DNA of 64,000 nt from JALHFZ01 sp963674625 (lineage in GTDB: Bacteria; Synergistota; Synergistia; Synergistales; Aminobacteriaceae): assembly GCA_963674625.2 (NCBI GenBank), contig CAXXXO010000003.1, forward strand, positions 124,001-188,000, written 5' to 3'. The notes below the pieces were generated by a model. That model was not told the origin of the DNA, ran no database searches, and was given only the letters and a program-made list of their open reading frames with translations. A program made the translations under genes and the position numbers. Positions 24,894 to 32,324 of this stretch are shown here, in pieces. Position 1 is the stretch's first letter. Every line of letters begins with the position of its first letter.

Positions 24894-25982
24894 ATGACGA
24901 AAAAACTGACCATCGGCCCCTTGACCCTCGGCGGTACGGCCCCCATCAGGGTTGAATCCATGCTGAAAATTCCCCTTTCCCGCAGGGAGGAATGCCTCGG
25001 CCAGTGCATCTCCCTCCATCGGGAAGGGTGCGAGCTGGTCCGGGCCGCCTATCCTTCCTCGGATCTCATGGGCGACCTCGAGTGGCTGAAAAGCCGCTCC
25101 CCGGTGCCTCTCATGGCGGATATCCATTTCGACCCGGCCCTGGCGCTCGAAGCCCTCGAAGCGGGGCTGACCTCCCTTCGGATCAACCCCGGAAACATGC
25201 CTTCAGGAAAGCTCAGGGATGTCGTCCGGTCAGCCGGAGAGAGAGGCGCGGTCATCAGGATAGGAGCCAATGGCGGATCTTTGAGCTCCAGGCATCTCGC
25301 CGAAGCCGGAGGGGTCAGGTCCGATGCCCTGGTCCTCGCGGTGGAGGAGCAGCTCCGCCTGCTCCTCGACGAAGGGTTCGACAGAATCATCCTCTCGGCG
25401 AAGTCCACTTCCCTTCCTGAAACCGTGCGGGCAAACGGCCTTCTCGCGGCACGGCACCCCGATTTTCCCTTTCACATTGGTATTACCGAGGCGGGGTTTG
25501 GCCTCGACGGCATCGTGAAAAGCGCAGCCGGGTTGGCGCTGCTCCTCGCCCAGGGTATAGGCAGCAGTCTGAGGGTCAGCCTGACCGGGCCTCCCGAAGA
25601 GGAAGTCCGGACGGGGTATGCCCTTCTTCGGGCACTGGAGCTGCGCTTCCGGGGGGCGACGGTCATCTCCTGTCCGACCTGCGGAAGGAAACGCATCGAT
25701 GTGCAGTCCCTTCTTCTTTCTCTCGCCCCGGTACTGAAGGATCTCCCCGACGGAATGACTGTGGCGGTGATGGGGTGCGAGGTCAACGGGCCGCAGGAGG
25801 CCCGGGATGCCGATATGGGCGTCGCCGGCTCTCCCGGGGGCGCCGTCATTTTCAGCCGCGGGAAAGTGCTCAGGGAAGCGGCATTGGAGGACCTTCCCTC
25901 CGTATTTACCGCGCTTGGCATCGAATTCAGGGCTTCCGACGTATTTTCAGACAGGCAATCCATGAAAGGAGACGAGGGATAG
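24894..25982 (+). CDS. ispG: 4-hydroxy-3-methylbut-2-enyl diphosphate synthase (IspG/GcpE), divergent N-terminus
   Basis: Iron-sulfur enzyme of the MEP pathway converting MEcPP to HMBPP. 362 aa. The C-terminal cluster-binding motifs SCPTCGR and MGCEVNGP(QEARDAD) are intact, and the barrel shows LMADIHFD and LRINPGN. In most IspG proteins the segment after PI-VQSM reads TNT plus a threonine/aspartate-rich stretch; here it is ESMLKIPLSRREECLGQ, a clear departure. The reaction is still very likely given the context (dxr, rseP, ispG) and intact cluster site. Confidence 0.9.
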   Translation: MTKKLTIGPLTLGGTAPIRVESMLKIPLSRREECLGQCISLHREGCELVRAAYPSSDLMGDLEWLKSRSPVPLMADIHFDPALALEALEAGLTSLRINPGNMPSGKLRDVVRSAGERGAVIRIGANGGSLSSRHLAEAGGVRSDALVLAVEEQLRLLLDEGFDRIILSAKSTSLPETVRANGLLAARHPDFPFHIGITEAGFGLDGIVKSAAGLALLLAQGIGSSLRVSLTGPPEEEVRTGYALLRALELRFRGATVISCPTCGRKRIDVQSLLLSLAPVLKDLPDGMTVAVMGCEVNGPQEARDADMGVAGSPGGAVIFSRGKVLREAALEDLPSVFTALGIEFRASDVFSDRQSMKGDEG

Positions 25983-25983
25983 T

Positions 25984-26934
25984 ATGGCCATGAATCTCAA
26001 GGGAAGAAGTTTTTTGACGCTGATGGACTTTTCGAAGGAGGAAATTCTCTTCCTTCTTGAACTCTCCGCTGACCTGAAGGCAAAAAAGAGGGCGGGAATC
26101 CGGGGAAGAACCCTCGAGGGGAAAAATATAGCTCTCATATTTGAAAAAGCCTCCACCCGCACCCGCTGCGCCTTCACCGTAGCCTGCGCCGACGAGGGGG
26201 GGCACGCAGAGTTTCTCGGCAAGAACGACATCCACCTCGGCGGCAAGGAGGATGTTCAGGATACGGCCAGGGTGCTGGGAAGGATGTTCGACGGAATTCA
26301 GTACCGGGGGTTCAAGCAGTCCCTGGTGGAAGATCTCGCCCGATATGCGGGAGTTCCCGTGTGGAACGGTCTGACGGACGAAGATCACCCCACCCAGATC
26401 CTCGCGGATTTCCTGACTCTCCAGGAGAACTTCGGGAAAAATCTCCGGGGCTTGAACCTCGTCTATTGCGGCGACGGCCGGAACAACATGTCGAACGCCC
26501 TCATGATGGGAAGCGCGAAGCTCGGCCTCAATTACAAAATTGCGTCCCCCAAATCCCTCTTTCCCGCAGCCGGTCTGCTTGAAACATGCAGAAAAATCGC
26601 GGAAAAGAGCGGCGGTTCCGTCGACCTGTTTGAAGATCCCAGGGAGGCCGCCCGAGGGGCGGATGCCCTCTATACGGACGTTTGGGTTTCCATGGGAGAG
26701 GAGGAGAAAAAGAAGGAGCGGGAAGGGCTTCTTCGTCCCTACCAGGTGAACATGGACCTCATGAAGGCGACGGGAAATTCTTCTGCCGTATTCCTTCACT
26801 GTCTCCCCGCCGTCAAAGGGTACGAGGTTACGGAGGAAGTCTTTGAAGCTTCCTTTTCAAAGGTCTTCGACGAGGCCGAAAATCGGATGCACACCATCAA
26901 GGCCGTCATGGTGGCCACTATCGGCAACCAGTAG
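25984..26934 (+). CDS. argF: Ornithine carbamoyltransferase
   Basis: 316-residue enzyme joining carbamoyl phosphate and ornithine to form citrulline; in fermenters it can also run in the catabolic arginine-deiminase direction. The carbamoyl-phosphate loop KASTRTRCAF, DEDHPTQILAD, and the ornithine-site motif HCLPAVKG are present. It starts directly after the ispG stop. No arginine regulator, carbamate kinase or deiminase is nearby, so anabolic versus catabolic use cannot be decided (argF versus arcB). Confidence 0.93.
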   Translation: MAMNLKGRSFLTLMDFSKEEILFLLELSADLKAKKRAGIRGRTLEGKNIALIFEKASTRTRCAFTVACADEGGHAEFLGKNDIHLGGKEDVQDTARVLGRMFDGIQYRGFKQSLVEDLARYAGVPVWNGLTDEDHPTQILADFLTLQENFGKNLRGLNLVYCGDGRNNMSNALMMGSAKLGLNYKIASPKSLFPAAGLLETCRKIAEKSGGSVDLFEDPREAARGADALYTDVWVSMGEEEKKKEREGLLRPYQVNMDLMKATGNSSAVFLHCLPAVKGYEVTEEVFEASFSKVFDEAENRMHTIKAVMVATIGNQ

Positions 26935-26967
26935 GGAATCCGCTTGGTTCTGAAGGAGGTGACGGTG

Positions 26968-27144
26968 ATGGAGAAAGACCGGCTGTTCCGCTGCGCATCC
27001 TGCGGAAGGGAGTTTCGTATCGCCGAAAAGGAGAGGACCTTCCGCTGCCCCGACTGCAGGGGAAAGACCCTCATCCTTCTCGAGGGTGAGAGCGTCTCGA
27101 AAAAGAAATGTGCCGGGTGTTCCGCTTCCTCCTGTTCCACCTGA
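26968..27144 (+). CDS. Small zinc-ribbon protein
   Basis: 58 residues with CASC and CPDC pairs (residues 11-14 and 28-31), forming a zinc ribbon, plus a C-terminal CAGCSASSC cluster. A near-perfect Shine-Dalgarno AAGGAGGT (26953-26960) is correctly placed for the ATG at 26968. It resembles the FmdB/zinc-ribbon class of small regulators, but no specific family is claimed. It follows argF by 33 bases and precedes a terminator. Confidence 0.7.
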   Translation: MEKDRLFRCASCGREFRIAEKERTFRCPDCRGKTLILLEGESVSKKKCAGCSASSCST

Positions 27145-27158
27145 GGGGGCTGACCTGC

Positions 27159-27183
27159 GGGGCAGCGGTCCGCTGCCCCTTTT
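27159..27183 (+). terminator. Terminator after the zinc-ribbon gene
   Basis: GGGGCAGCG (27159-27167) pairs with CGCTGCCCC (27171-27179) around a 3-base loop and is followed by TTTT. It ends immediately before the convergent nikR gene. Confidence 0.85.
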
Positions 27184-27185
27184 CG

Positions 27186-27593
27186 CTACAGGATGGACGT
27201 TATGGAAAGGTCGAGGCTCTGTACCCCCCGGACTCCACCCAGGGCATCGACGAAAAGCCGGATGTCTCCGGCGTCCCCTTTTAAAACGATGCACTCCATG
27301 CAGTGATGATGGTCCACGTGGACGTGGGTCGTGCATATAATGGACTCCCCGTGGTCATGCTGCAGGGCGGTGAGCGCCCCGGTCGCGGCGGAGGCTGCAT
27401 GATCGTAGACTATGGTTACCGTTCCGAAGACCGTCCCCGCCCCTTTCGCCCACATCTCCCTCGAAAGACGCTCCCGGATGAGCTGCCGAAGGGCTTTTGA
27501 GCGGCTCGGCAGCCCTTTCCTCCGTACAAACTGATCGAACTCGTCGAGAAGCCCCTCGGGTATGGCCACACCAAAACGGACTAAAGAATCCAT
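27186..27593 (-). CDS. nikR: Nickel-responsive transcriptional regulator NikR
   Basis: 135-residue ribbon-helix-helix plus ACT-domain repressor. N-terminal residues 1-45 form the DNA-binding RHH (VRFGVAIPEGLLDEFDQFV); the nickel site is given by His residues in LQHDHGE (79-81), THVHVDHHHC (90, 92) and Cys98. An ATG at 27593 with AGGAGG just upstream is the start; longer frames on this strand are not coding. No nickel transporter genes are adjacent, so its targets are elsewhere. No clear palindromic NikR operator was seen in the intergenic region. Confidence 0.93.
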   Translation of the reverse strand: MDSLVRFGVAIPEGLLDEFDQFVRRKGLPSRSKALRQLIRERLSREMWAKGAGTVFGTVTIVYDHAASAATGALTALQHDHGESIICTTHVHVDHHHCMECIVLKGDAGDIRLFVDALGGVRGVQSLDLSITSIL

Positions 27594-27627
27594 GGGAAAC
27601 CCTCCTGTGTCTGTCTTTCTCATAGAG

Positions 27628-27633
27628 TATAAT
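27628..27633 (+). promoter_or_regulatory. Candidate -10 element before the nitrilase-like gene
   Basis: A consensus TATAAT lies 35 bases before the GTG at 27669. The -35 region 17 bases upstream (CTGTGT) is poor and overlaps the nikR ribosome-binding site on the other strand. Confidence 0.4.
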
Positions 27634-27668
27634 AAACGCAAATCGCCCTTTTGGAAGGAGTTCCACCC

Positions 27669-28313
27669 GTGGATGCCCCTTTGATCGCATTTTTCCCCTC
27701 TTCGTCCCGCTTCCCTGCATTGCCTCCTGCCGGATGTCCCTCCCGGGGCGGAGGATTTCTCGCCCTCCTTCCCTCTCTTTCGGAAGAGGAGGGAAGGGAA
27801 GCCGCCCTTACCCGTGGATGCCATGTTATCTGCGGCGGCGAGACGGCGCAGATAACTGTCCTGGACGACGGAGGTAAAATTCTTCTCCGCTACGGAGGAC
27901 TTCATGAAGGGGGGGAAAGTTCGGAAGAAAAATTTCCCCTCTTTTTTCCTGGAGGTCTGCTCTGCGCTCTTTCCTTCGGCAGGGATATTCTTTTTCCGGA
28001 ACATGCCCGTCTCCTTGTCCTCGGCGGCGCGGAACTGCTGCTGGTCGCTCCCCGCCGGTCAGATGAGCCGGACCTCCTGGAATCTTTCGCCCGGGTGCGG
28101 GCTGCAGAAAATCAGATTTTTATCGCCCTTCTCCTTCCTTTTCCCGAAGGTCCCCTTTTTTTCGGCCCCGGAGGGGAGTCCCTTCCTCCGGACCTTTCTC
28201 CGGAAGGGGGATGGATCACTCTCGGAAAGAAAATACTTCAGAAGACCAGGAAAACATACCCCCTCAGAAGCTTTCGGCGCCCTGATCTCTATTCCGGTCT
28301 GACTGCCCTGTGA
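27669..28313 (+). CDS. Degenerate carbon-nitrogen hydrolase (nitrilase-like) protein lacking catalytic residues
   Basis: 214 residues from a GTG with AAGGAG 8 bases upstream. The fold signature of the nitrilase superfamily is visible: RDILFPEHARLLVLGGAELL and ARVRAAENQIFIALLL (the RA-EN element). The Glu-Lys-Cys triad appears lost: the position of the nucleophile cysteine in I-C-Y-D-x-x-F-P-E is Gly104, the YxK lysine is Gly77 in RYGGLH, and no glutamate follows the first strand (LLPSL). It ends 64 bases before nadE. Glutamine-dependent NAD synthetases carry such a domain as their glutaminase, so it may be a remnant or a regulatory partner. Confidence 0.65.
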   Translation: MDAPLIAFFPSSSRFPALPPAGCPSRGGGFLALLPSLSEEEGREAALTRGCHVICGGETAQITVLDDGGKILLRYGGLHEGGESSEEKFPLFFPGGLLCALSFGRDILFPEHARLLVLGGAELLLVAPRRSDEPDLLESFARVRAAENQIFIALLLPFPEGPLFFGPGGESLPPDLSPEGGWITLGKKILQKTRKTYPLRSFRRPDLYSGLTAL

Positions 28314-28327
28314 CAGGAGCGTGTCTG

Positions 28328-28336
28328 TGCTACAAT
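28328..28336 (+). promoter_or_regulatory. Candidate extended -10 promoter for nadE
   Basis: TGCTACAAT (TG-N-TACAAT) lies 42 bases before the nadE start. A loose -35 (TGTGAC at 28310-28315) is 15 bases upstream of the -10 hexamer. Confidence 0.45.
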
Positions 28337-28377
28337 ATCTCCTGAAAATCTATCTCATGGATACGGGGTGACTGACC

Positions 28378-29121
28378 TTGGCAGCGATGAAAAGAGGTCC
28401 GGCCATAATAGCGGAAACAATCGAAAACTGGCTTCGGGAAAAGATCACCGGGGCCGGCGCCCGGGGGGGAATTGTCGGCCTCAGCGGCGGCATCGATTCC
28501 GCCCTTGTAGCCGTCCTTTTGAAAAGAGTCTTCGGGGATGACATGCTCACCGTCTATCTTCCCGTACACAGCATGAACCGGGACAGGGAAGATGCCCTTC
28601 TTATGGTCGATACCTTCGGTCTCCCCTTTCGGGAGGTTGACCTTTCCCCCGTCTTCGACAGCCTCCTCGGCTCCCTGGAGGCGAAGAAGGTCAGCGCCAT
28701 CGCTGCGGCAAACATAAAACCCCGCCTGAGAATGACTGCCCTCTACGCCCTGGCCCAGAGCGAAAACCTCCTGGTCTGCGGCACGGGAAACCGGGCGGAA
28801 ATACATCTCGGTTATTATACGAAATACGGAGATGGGGCAGCCGATCTTCTTCCTCTCGGTGACCTGCTGAAAACGGAAGTCCGTTCCGTCTCCCGTTTTC
28901 TCGGCATCCCCGAATCTCTTATTCAAAAAGCCCCTTCTGCGGGGCTGTGGACGGGACAGACGGACGAAAAGGAGATGGGGATGAGCTATGAATCCATCGA
29001 CCGCTATCTCGCCGAAGGCAAAGGAGATGACATCATCACAGAACGCATCGAGAGAATGCACGCCCTGACAGATCATAAAAGGGCTTTGCCCCCTGTGTGC
29101 CATATTACGTTACCGGAATGA
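28378..29121 (+). CDS. nadE: NAD+ synthase, ammonia-dependent type
   Basis: Final step of NAD synthesis: amidation of deamido-NAD. 247 residues, matching the short form without a glutaminase domain. The ATP-pyrophosphatase loop GLSGGIDSALVA is at residues 33-44; LVCGTGNRAEIHLGYYTKYGDG and KAPSAGLWTGQTDE are conserved NadE segments. A TTG at 28378 or an ATG at 28387 could be the start; no strong ribosome-binding site decides. nadD and nadK are also in this window. Confidence 0.94.
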   Translation: MAAMKRGPAIIAETIENWLREKITGAGARGGIVGLSGGIDSALVAVLLKRVFGDDMLTVYLPVHSMNRDREDALLMVDTFGLPFREVDLSPVFDSLLGSLEAKKVSAIAAANIKPRLRMTALYALAQSENLLVCGTGNRAEIHLGYYTKYGDGAADLLPLGDLLKTEVRSVSRFLGIPESLIQKAPSAGLWTGQTDEKEMGMSYESIDRYLAEGKGDDIITERIERMHALTDHKRALPPVCHITLPE

Positions 29122-29147
29122 CTTTGTTTTTTTGAGGAGGAATTTTT

Positions 29148-29900
29148 TTGTCCGGACATTCAAAATGGGCGAATATCAAGCATCGTAAAGCGTCTCAGGA
29201 TGCCAAGCGAGGAAATCTTTTTCAGAAGCTCGTAAAGGCCGTGATCATCGCCGCCAAAGAGGGTGGAGGCGACCCTTCCATGAATATGCGCCTCAAGGCG
29301 GCCATCGACAGGGCCAAGGCAGCCAGCGTACCGAACGACAACATCATCCGGGGAATAAAGAGGGGAACTGGAGAAATAGAGGGAGCCCAGTACGAAGAGA
29401 TCGTGTACGAGGCCTATGGCCCCGGAGGGGTGGCGATTCTCGTGGAGGTCCTGACGGACAACCGGAACAGAACCGCGTCCGAGATGCGGGCCCTTCTCAC
29501 CCGGAACGGCGGCTCCCTGGGCGAAGCGGGCAGCGTGGCCTGGATGTTCGAGAGAAAAGGAATGATCGAAATCTCCGGAAAAGACCTTGACGAGGAAACC
29601 CTTATGACCGCCGCCCTCGAAGGGGGAGCGGACGACCTGGAAAAGACGGACGAAGGATATCTCGTCTACTGTGATCCGAGTTCCCTCCCCGACGTCCGGG
29701 AAACCCTCGAAAAAGCCGGCTACCAGGTCGAACGGGCCGAATCCGAGATGGTTCCCAAGAACACGGTTGCGATAACGAGCAGGGAAAAGGCCCAGAAAAT
29801 GCTTCGTCTCATGGACATCATCGAGGAACATGACGATACCCAGAACGTCTACGGAAACTTCGACATCCCCGACGAGATCATGGAAAGCCTCGAAGGATAG
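29148..29900 (+). CDS. YebC/PmpR (TACO1) family protein
   Basis: 250-residue conserved protein; homologues act as transcriptional regulators or as translation factors that help ribosomes through difficult stretches. The N-terminal SGHSKWANIKHRK and the three-domain TACO1 pattern are clear (GGVAILVEVLTDNRNRT, NGGSLGEAGSVAWMF). A TTG start is set by GAGGAGG at 29134-29140. yebC immediately before ruvCAB is a common bacterial arrangement. Confidence 0.93.
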   Translation: MSGHSKWANIKHRKASQDAKRGNLFQKLVKAVIIAAKEGGGDPSMNMRLKAAIDRAKAASVPNDNIIRGIKRGTGEIEGAQYEEIVYEAYGPGGVAILVEVLTDNRNRTASEMRALLTRNGGSLGEAGSVAWMFERKGMIEISGKDLDEETLMTAALEGGADDLEKTDEGYLVYCDPSSLPDVRETLEKAGYQVERAESEMVPKNTVAITSREKAQKMLRLMDIIEEHDDTQNVYGNFDIPDEIMESLEG

Positions 29901-29908
29901 TTTTTTTC

Positions 29909-30436
29909 TTGATCAAGTGCCTCGGCATCGACCCCGGACTGGGACGAATGGGATATGCAGCCCTTCTTCAGGAGGGGCACTTTCTTCGGCCGCTGTGCTT
30001 CGGATGCATTGAGACGCCGCCGAAAATGCCCCTCCCGGCCAGGCTGAACATGATTTACGACAGGCTCCGGGAGCAGATGGAAAACACCTCTCCCGATTTT
30101 CTCTCCGTGGAAAAACTCTTCTTCGGAAGAAACACGACAACTGCCGAATATGTCTGGCAGGCCCGGGGAGTGGTTCTTTTGCTCGCGAACCAGTTCGGAC
30201 TGCCGGTGCTGGAGCCGAAACCCTCCCAGATCAAACTGGCCGTGTGCGGCAGCGGAACCGCTCCGAAAGAGCAGGTACAGCGGATGGTGCAAAAACTTCT
30301 CGGACTGTCGGAAATTCCCCGCCCGGACGACGCCGCTGATGCCATAGCAGCCGCAGTGACCGGTTTTTCCCTCTTCAGCAGGGAAAAGAAAATATCCCTT
30401 TCGGGAGGATCCCATGCTTCGCTTTCTCTCCGGTAA
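29909..30436 (+). CDS. ruvC: Holliday junction endonuclease RuvC
   Basis: Resolves four-way DNA junctions; 175 aa. Acidic active-site residues are visible: D8 in LGIDPGLGRMGYA, E68 in SVEKLFFG, and the aspartates in PDDAADAIA (140-144). The start is TTG 8 bases after yebC. Its end overlaps ruvA by 23 bases. Confidence 0.95.
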   Translation: MIKCLGIDPGLGRMGYAALLQEGHFLRPLCFGCIETPPKMPLPARLNMIYDRLREQMENTSPDFLSVEKLFFGRNTTTAEYVWQARGVVLLLANQFGLPVLEPKPSQIKLAVCGSGTAPKEQVQRMVQKLLGLSEIPRPDDAADAIAAAVTGFSLFSREKKISLSGGSHASLSLR

Positions 30437-31019
30437 AGTGCTGGCCCTCACGGACACCTCCGTTCTTCTCGACGTCCGCGGCCTCGGGTTCGAGGTTTTC
30501 GTCACGGGCAGAGCGGCCCGCCTCTGCAGGGAAGGGGAGGAGGCCTCCCTCGTAACGCAGCTGCAGATATCCGAGGCCGGCCCAATGCTCTTCGGGTTCG
30601 CCGACGAGCGGGAGCGCTCCTTTTTTCTGAAGCTCACCACCGTGAAAGGGGTGGGGGGCAAGATGGCCATGAACATCCTCAGGGCCGCCGGCACCGATCA
30701 TCTGGTGGCATGGATTCTCTCCGCCGATGTGGGCGCCCTGATGAAAATCCCCGGAGTGGGGCGGAAGACCGCTGAACGGCTCTGCTTTGAAATGAAGGCC
30801 TCCCTCACCGGGGAGAACGCCGAAGTGCCTCTCGAGGGGTATTCCCCCCGGGGAAGAATGGCGGACGCTGTCATGGAAGCTCTCCGCTCCCTGGGATTTG
30901 CCCAGGGGGACGTGGGTGCGATTTTCCGCAGGCTGAAGACCGACGGGGTCCTCGATGACGAGTCAGTCAACGAGGAAAGTCTTCTGCGGATTGCCCTGAA
31001 AGAACTGAAGAGGAACTGA
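30414..31019 (+). CDS. ruvA: Holliday junction branch-migration subunit RuvA
   Basis: Tetrameric DNA-binding subunit that recognises Holliday junctions and loads RuvB; 201 aa. OB-fold at the N-terminus, then two helix-hairpin-helix motifs (VKGVGGKMAMNIL and IPGVGRKTAERLCFEM), then a C-terminal domain (residues about 150-201) that contacts RuvB. It overlaps ruvC and precedes ruvB by 11 bases. Confidence 0.96.
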   Translation: MLRFLSGKVLALTDTSVLLDVRGLGFEVFVTGRAARLCREGEEASLVTQLQISEAGPMLFGFADERERSFFLKLTTVKGVGGKMAMNILRAAGTDHLVAWILSADVGALMKIPGVGRKTAERLCFEMKASLTGENAEVPLEGYSPRGRMADAVMEALRSLGFAQGDVGAIFRRLKTDGVLDDESVNEESLLRIALKELKRN

Positions 31020-31030
31020 GGTGACTGCCC

Positions 31031-32074
31031 ATGGCTCAGGAATTTCATCGTTTTCTTGATCCCGCCGAGGGACGGGAGGAGGACGAGACCTCCCTTCGCC
31101 CCCTTTCCCTCGGGGAATTCATCGGCCAGGAAAAGCTCAAGGAAAAACTTTCGATTTACATCCAGGCGGCCCGGCAGCGGGGCGAAGCCCTTGACCACTG
31201 CCTTTTTTACGGGCCCCCCGGCCTGGGCAAGACCACTCTCGCCGGTATCATAGCGAGGGAGATGGGGGGACAGCTGCGGGTCACCACCGGTCCTGCCCTG
31301 GAAAAGACGGGAGATCTCGCCGCGATCCTCTCGAATCTCGAACCCCAGGATGTCCTTTTCATCGACGAAATCCACCGCCTTCCCTCGACAGTGGAGGAGA
31401 TTCTCTATCCCGGCATGGAAGACTATTCCCTTCATATCATCGTCGGGAAGGGGCCCCTCGCCAACAACATATGCCTGAATCTTCCCCGCTTCACCCTGGT
31501 CGGGGCCACCACCAGGCTCGGCCTCCTTACATCTCCCCTGCGGGCCCGCTTCGGCATTGTGGAGCAGCTCGCCCTTTATTCCCCCGAAGAGCTCTGCGGC
31601 ATCGTCATGCGGGGGGCACGGGTGCTCGGGATAGGCATTTCTGAGGATGCCGCCCGAGAGGTGGCGGGAAGATCCCGGGGGACGCCCCGAATCGCCCTCA
31701 GGCTCCTCCGGAGAGTTCGGGACGTGGCGGAGGTCCAGGCAAAATCGTCCATCGACGGCCCCGTCTGTTCTTTTGCCCTCGACATGCTCGGCCTCGATGT
31801 GCTCGGCCTCGACGAAGGGGACCGGCGGATTTTGAGAATTCTCGTGGATCTTTTCGACGGAGGGCCGGTGGGCCTTTCCACCCTCGGGGCGGCCCTCAAC
31901 GAAGAGGTCCAGACCATCGAGGACATCTACGAGCCCTTCCTTATTCAGCAGGGGCTCATCGAACGGACTCCCCGGGGAAGAAAAGCAACCCGGAACGGGT
32001 GGAACTACCTCGGAAAGACCCCTCCCCCGGAAAAGCCGGAAGTCTGGCAGCTTCGCCTCCCCCAGGAGGAGTGA
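31031..32074 (+). CDS. ruvB: Holliday junction branch-migration ATPase RuvB
   Basis: Hexameric AAA+ motor driving branch migration; 347 aa. Walker A GPPGLGKTTL, Walker B LFIDEIHRL, sensor GATTRLGLLTSPLRARFG and the C-terminal winged helix with PRGRKATRNGW (the conserved RGR) are all present. It is the last gene of ruvCAB. Confidence 0.97.
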   Translation: MAQEFHRFLDPAEGREEDETSLRPLSLGEFIGQEKLKEKLSIYIQAARQRGEALDHCLFYGPPGLGKTTLAGIIAREMGGQLRVTTGPALEKTGDLAAILSNLEPQDVLFIDEIHRLPSTVEEILYPGMEDYSLHIIVGKGPLANNICLNLPRFTLVGATTRLGLLTSPLRARFGIVEQLALYSPEELCGIVMRGARVLGIGISEDAAREVAGRSRGTPRIALRLLRRVRDVAEVQAKSSIDGPVCSFALDMLGLDVLGLDEGDRRILRILVDLFDGGPVGLSTLGAALNEEVQTIEDIYEPFLIQQGLIERTPRGRKATRNGWNYLGKTPPPEKPEVWQLRLPQEE

Positions 32075-32079
32075 GCTCC

Positions 32080-32304
32080 ATGCCGTCCATCGGGAAAGGC
32101 CTTCTTCTTATCGGCCTTTTTTTTCTCGCGGCGGGCGCATTGTTTCTGATCGCCGGAAAACTTTCTCTTCCTCTCGGGCTCCTTCCCGGAGACATGATCG
32201 TGAGGGGCAAAAGATTTGTTTTATATGCCCCCATTACCACCATGCTTCTCGTCAGTCTTGCCGCATCGGCCCTTCTGACCCTGCTCATCCGATGGATGAA
32301 ATAA
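32080..32304 (+). CDS. DUF2905-family small membrane protein
   Basis: 74 residues with two transmembrane helices (about 4-24 and 48-70) and the family's central motif LGLLPGDMIVRGKRF between them. DUF2905 proteins have no known function but are frequently found directly after ruvB, as here. AGGAGGA precedes the ATG at 32080. Confidence 0.8.
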   Translation: MPSIGKGLLLIGLFFLAAGALFLIAGKLSLPLGLLPGDMIVRGKRFVLYAPITTMLLVSLAASALLTLLIRWMK

Positions 32305-32324
32305 TTCAAACTGGAGGTTTTTCC

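Noticed and set aside
27186..28004. NikR as a 272-residue protein with a long N-terminal extension
   Set aside because: The extension lies opposite the nitrilase-like gene, and the ATG at 27593 has its own AGGAGG and gives the canonical NikR start.
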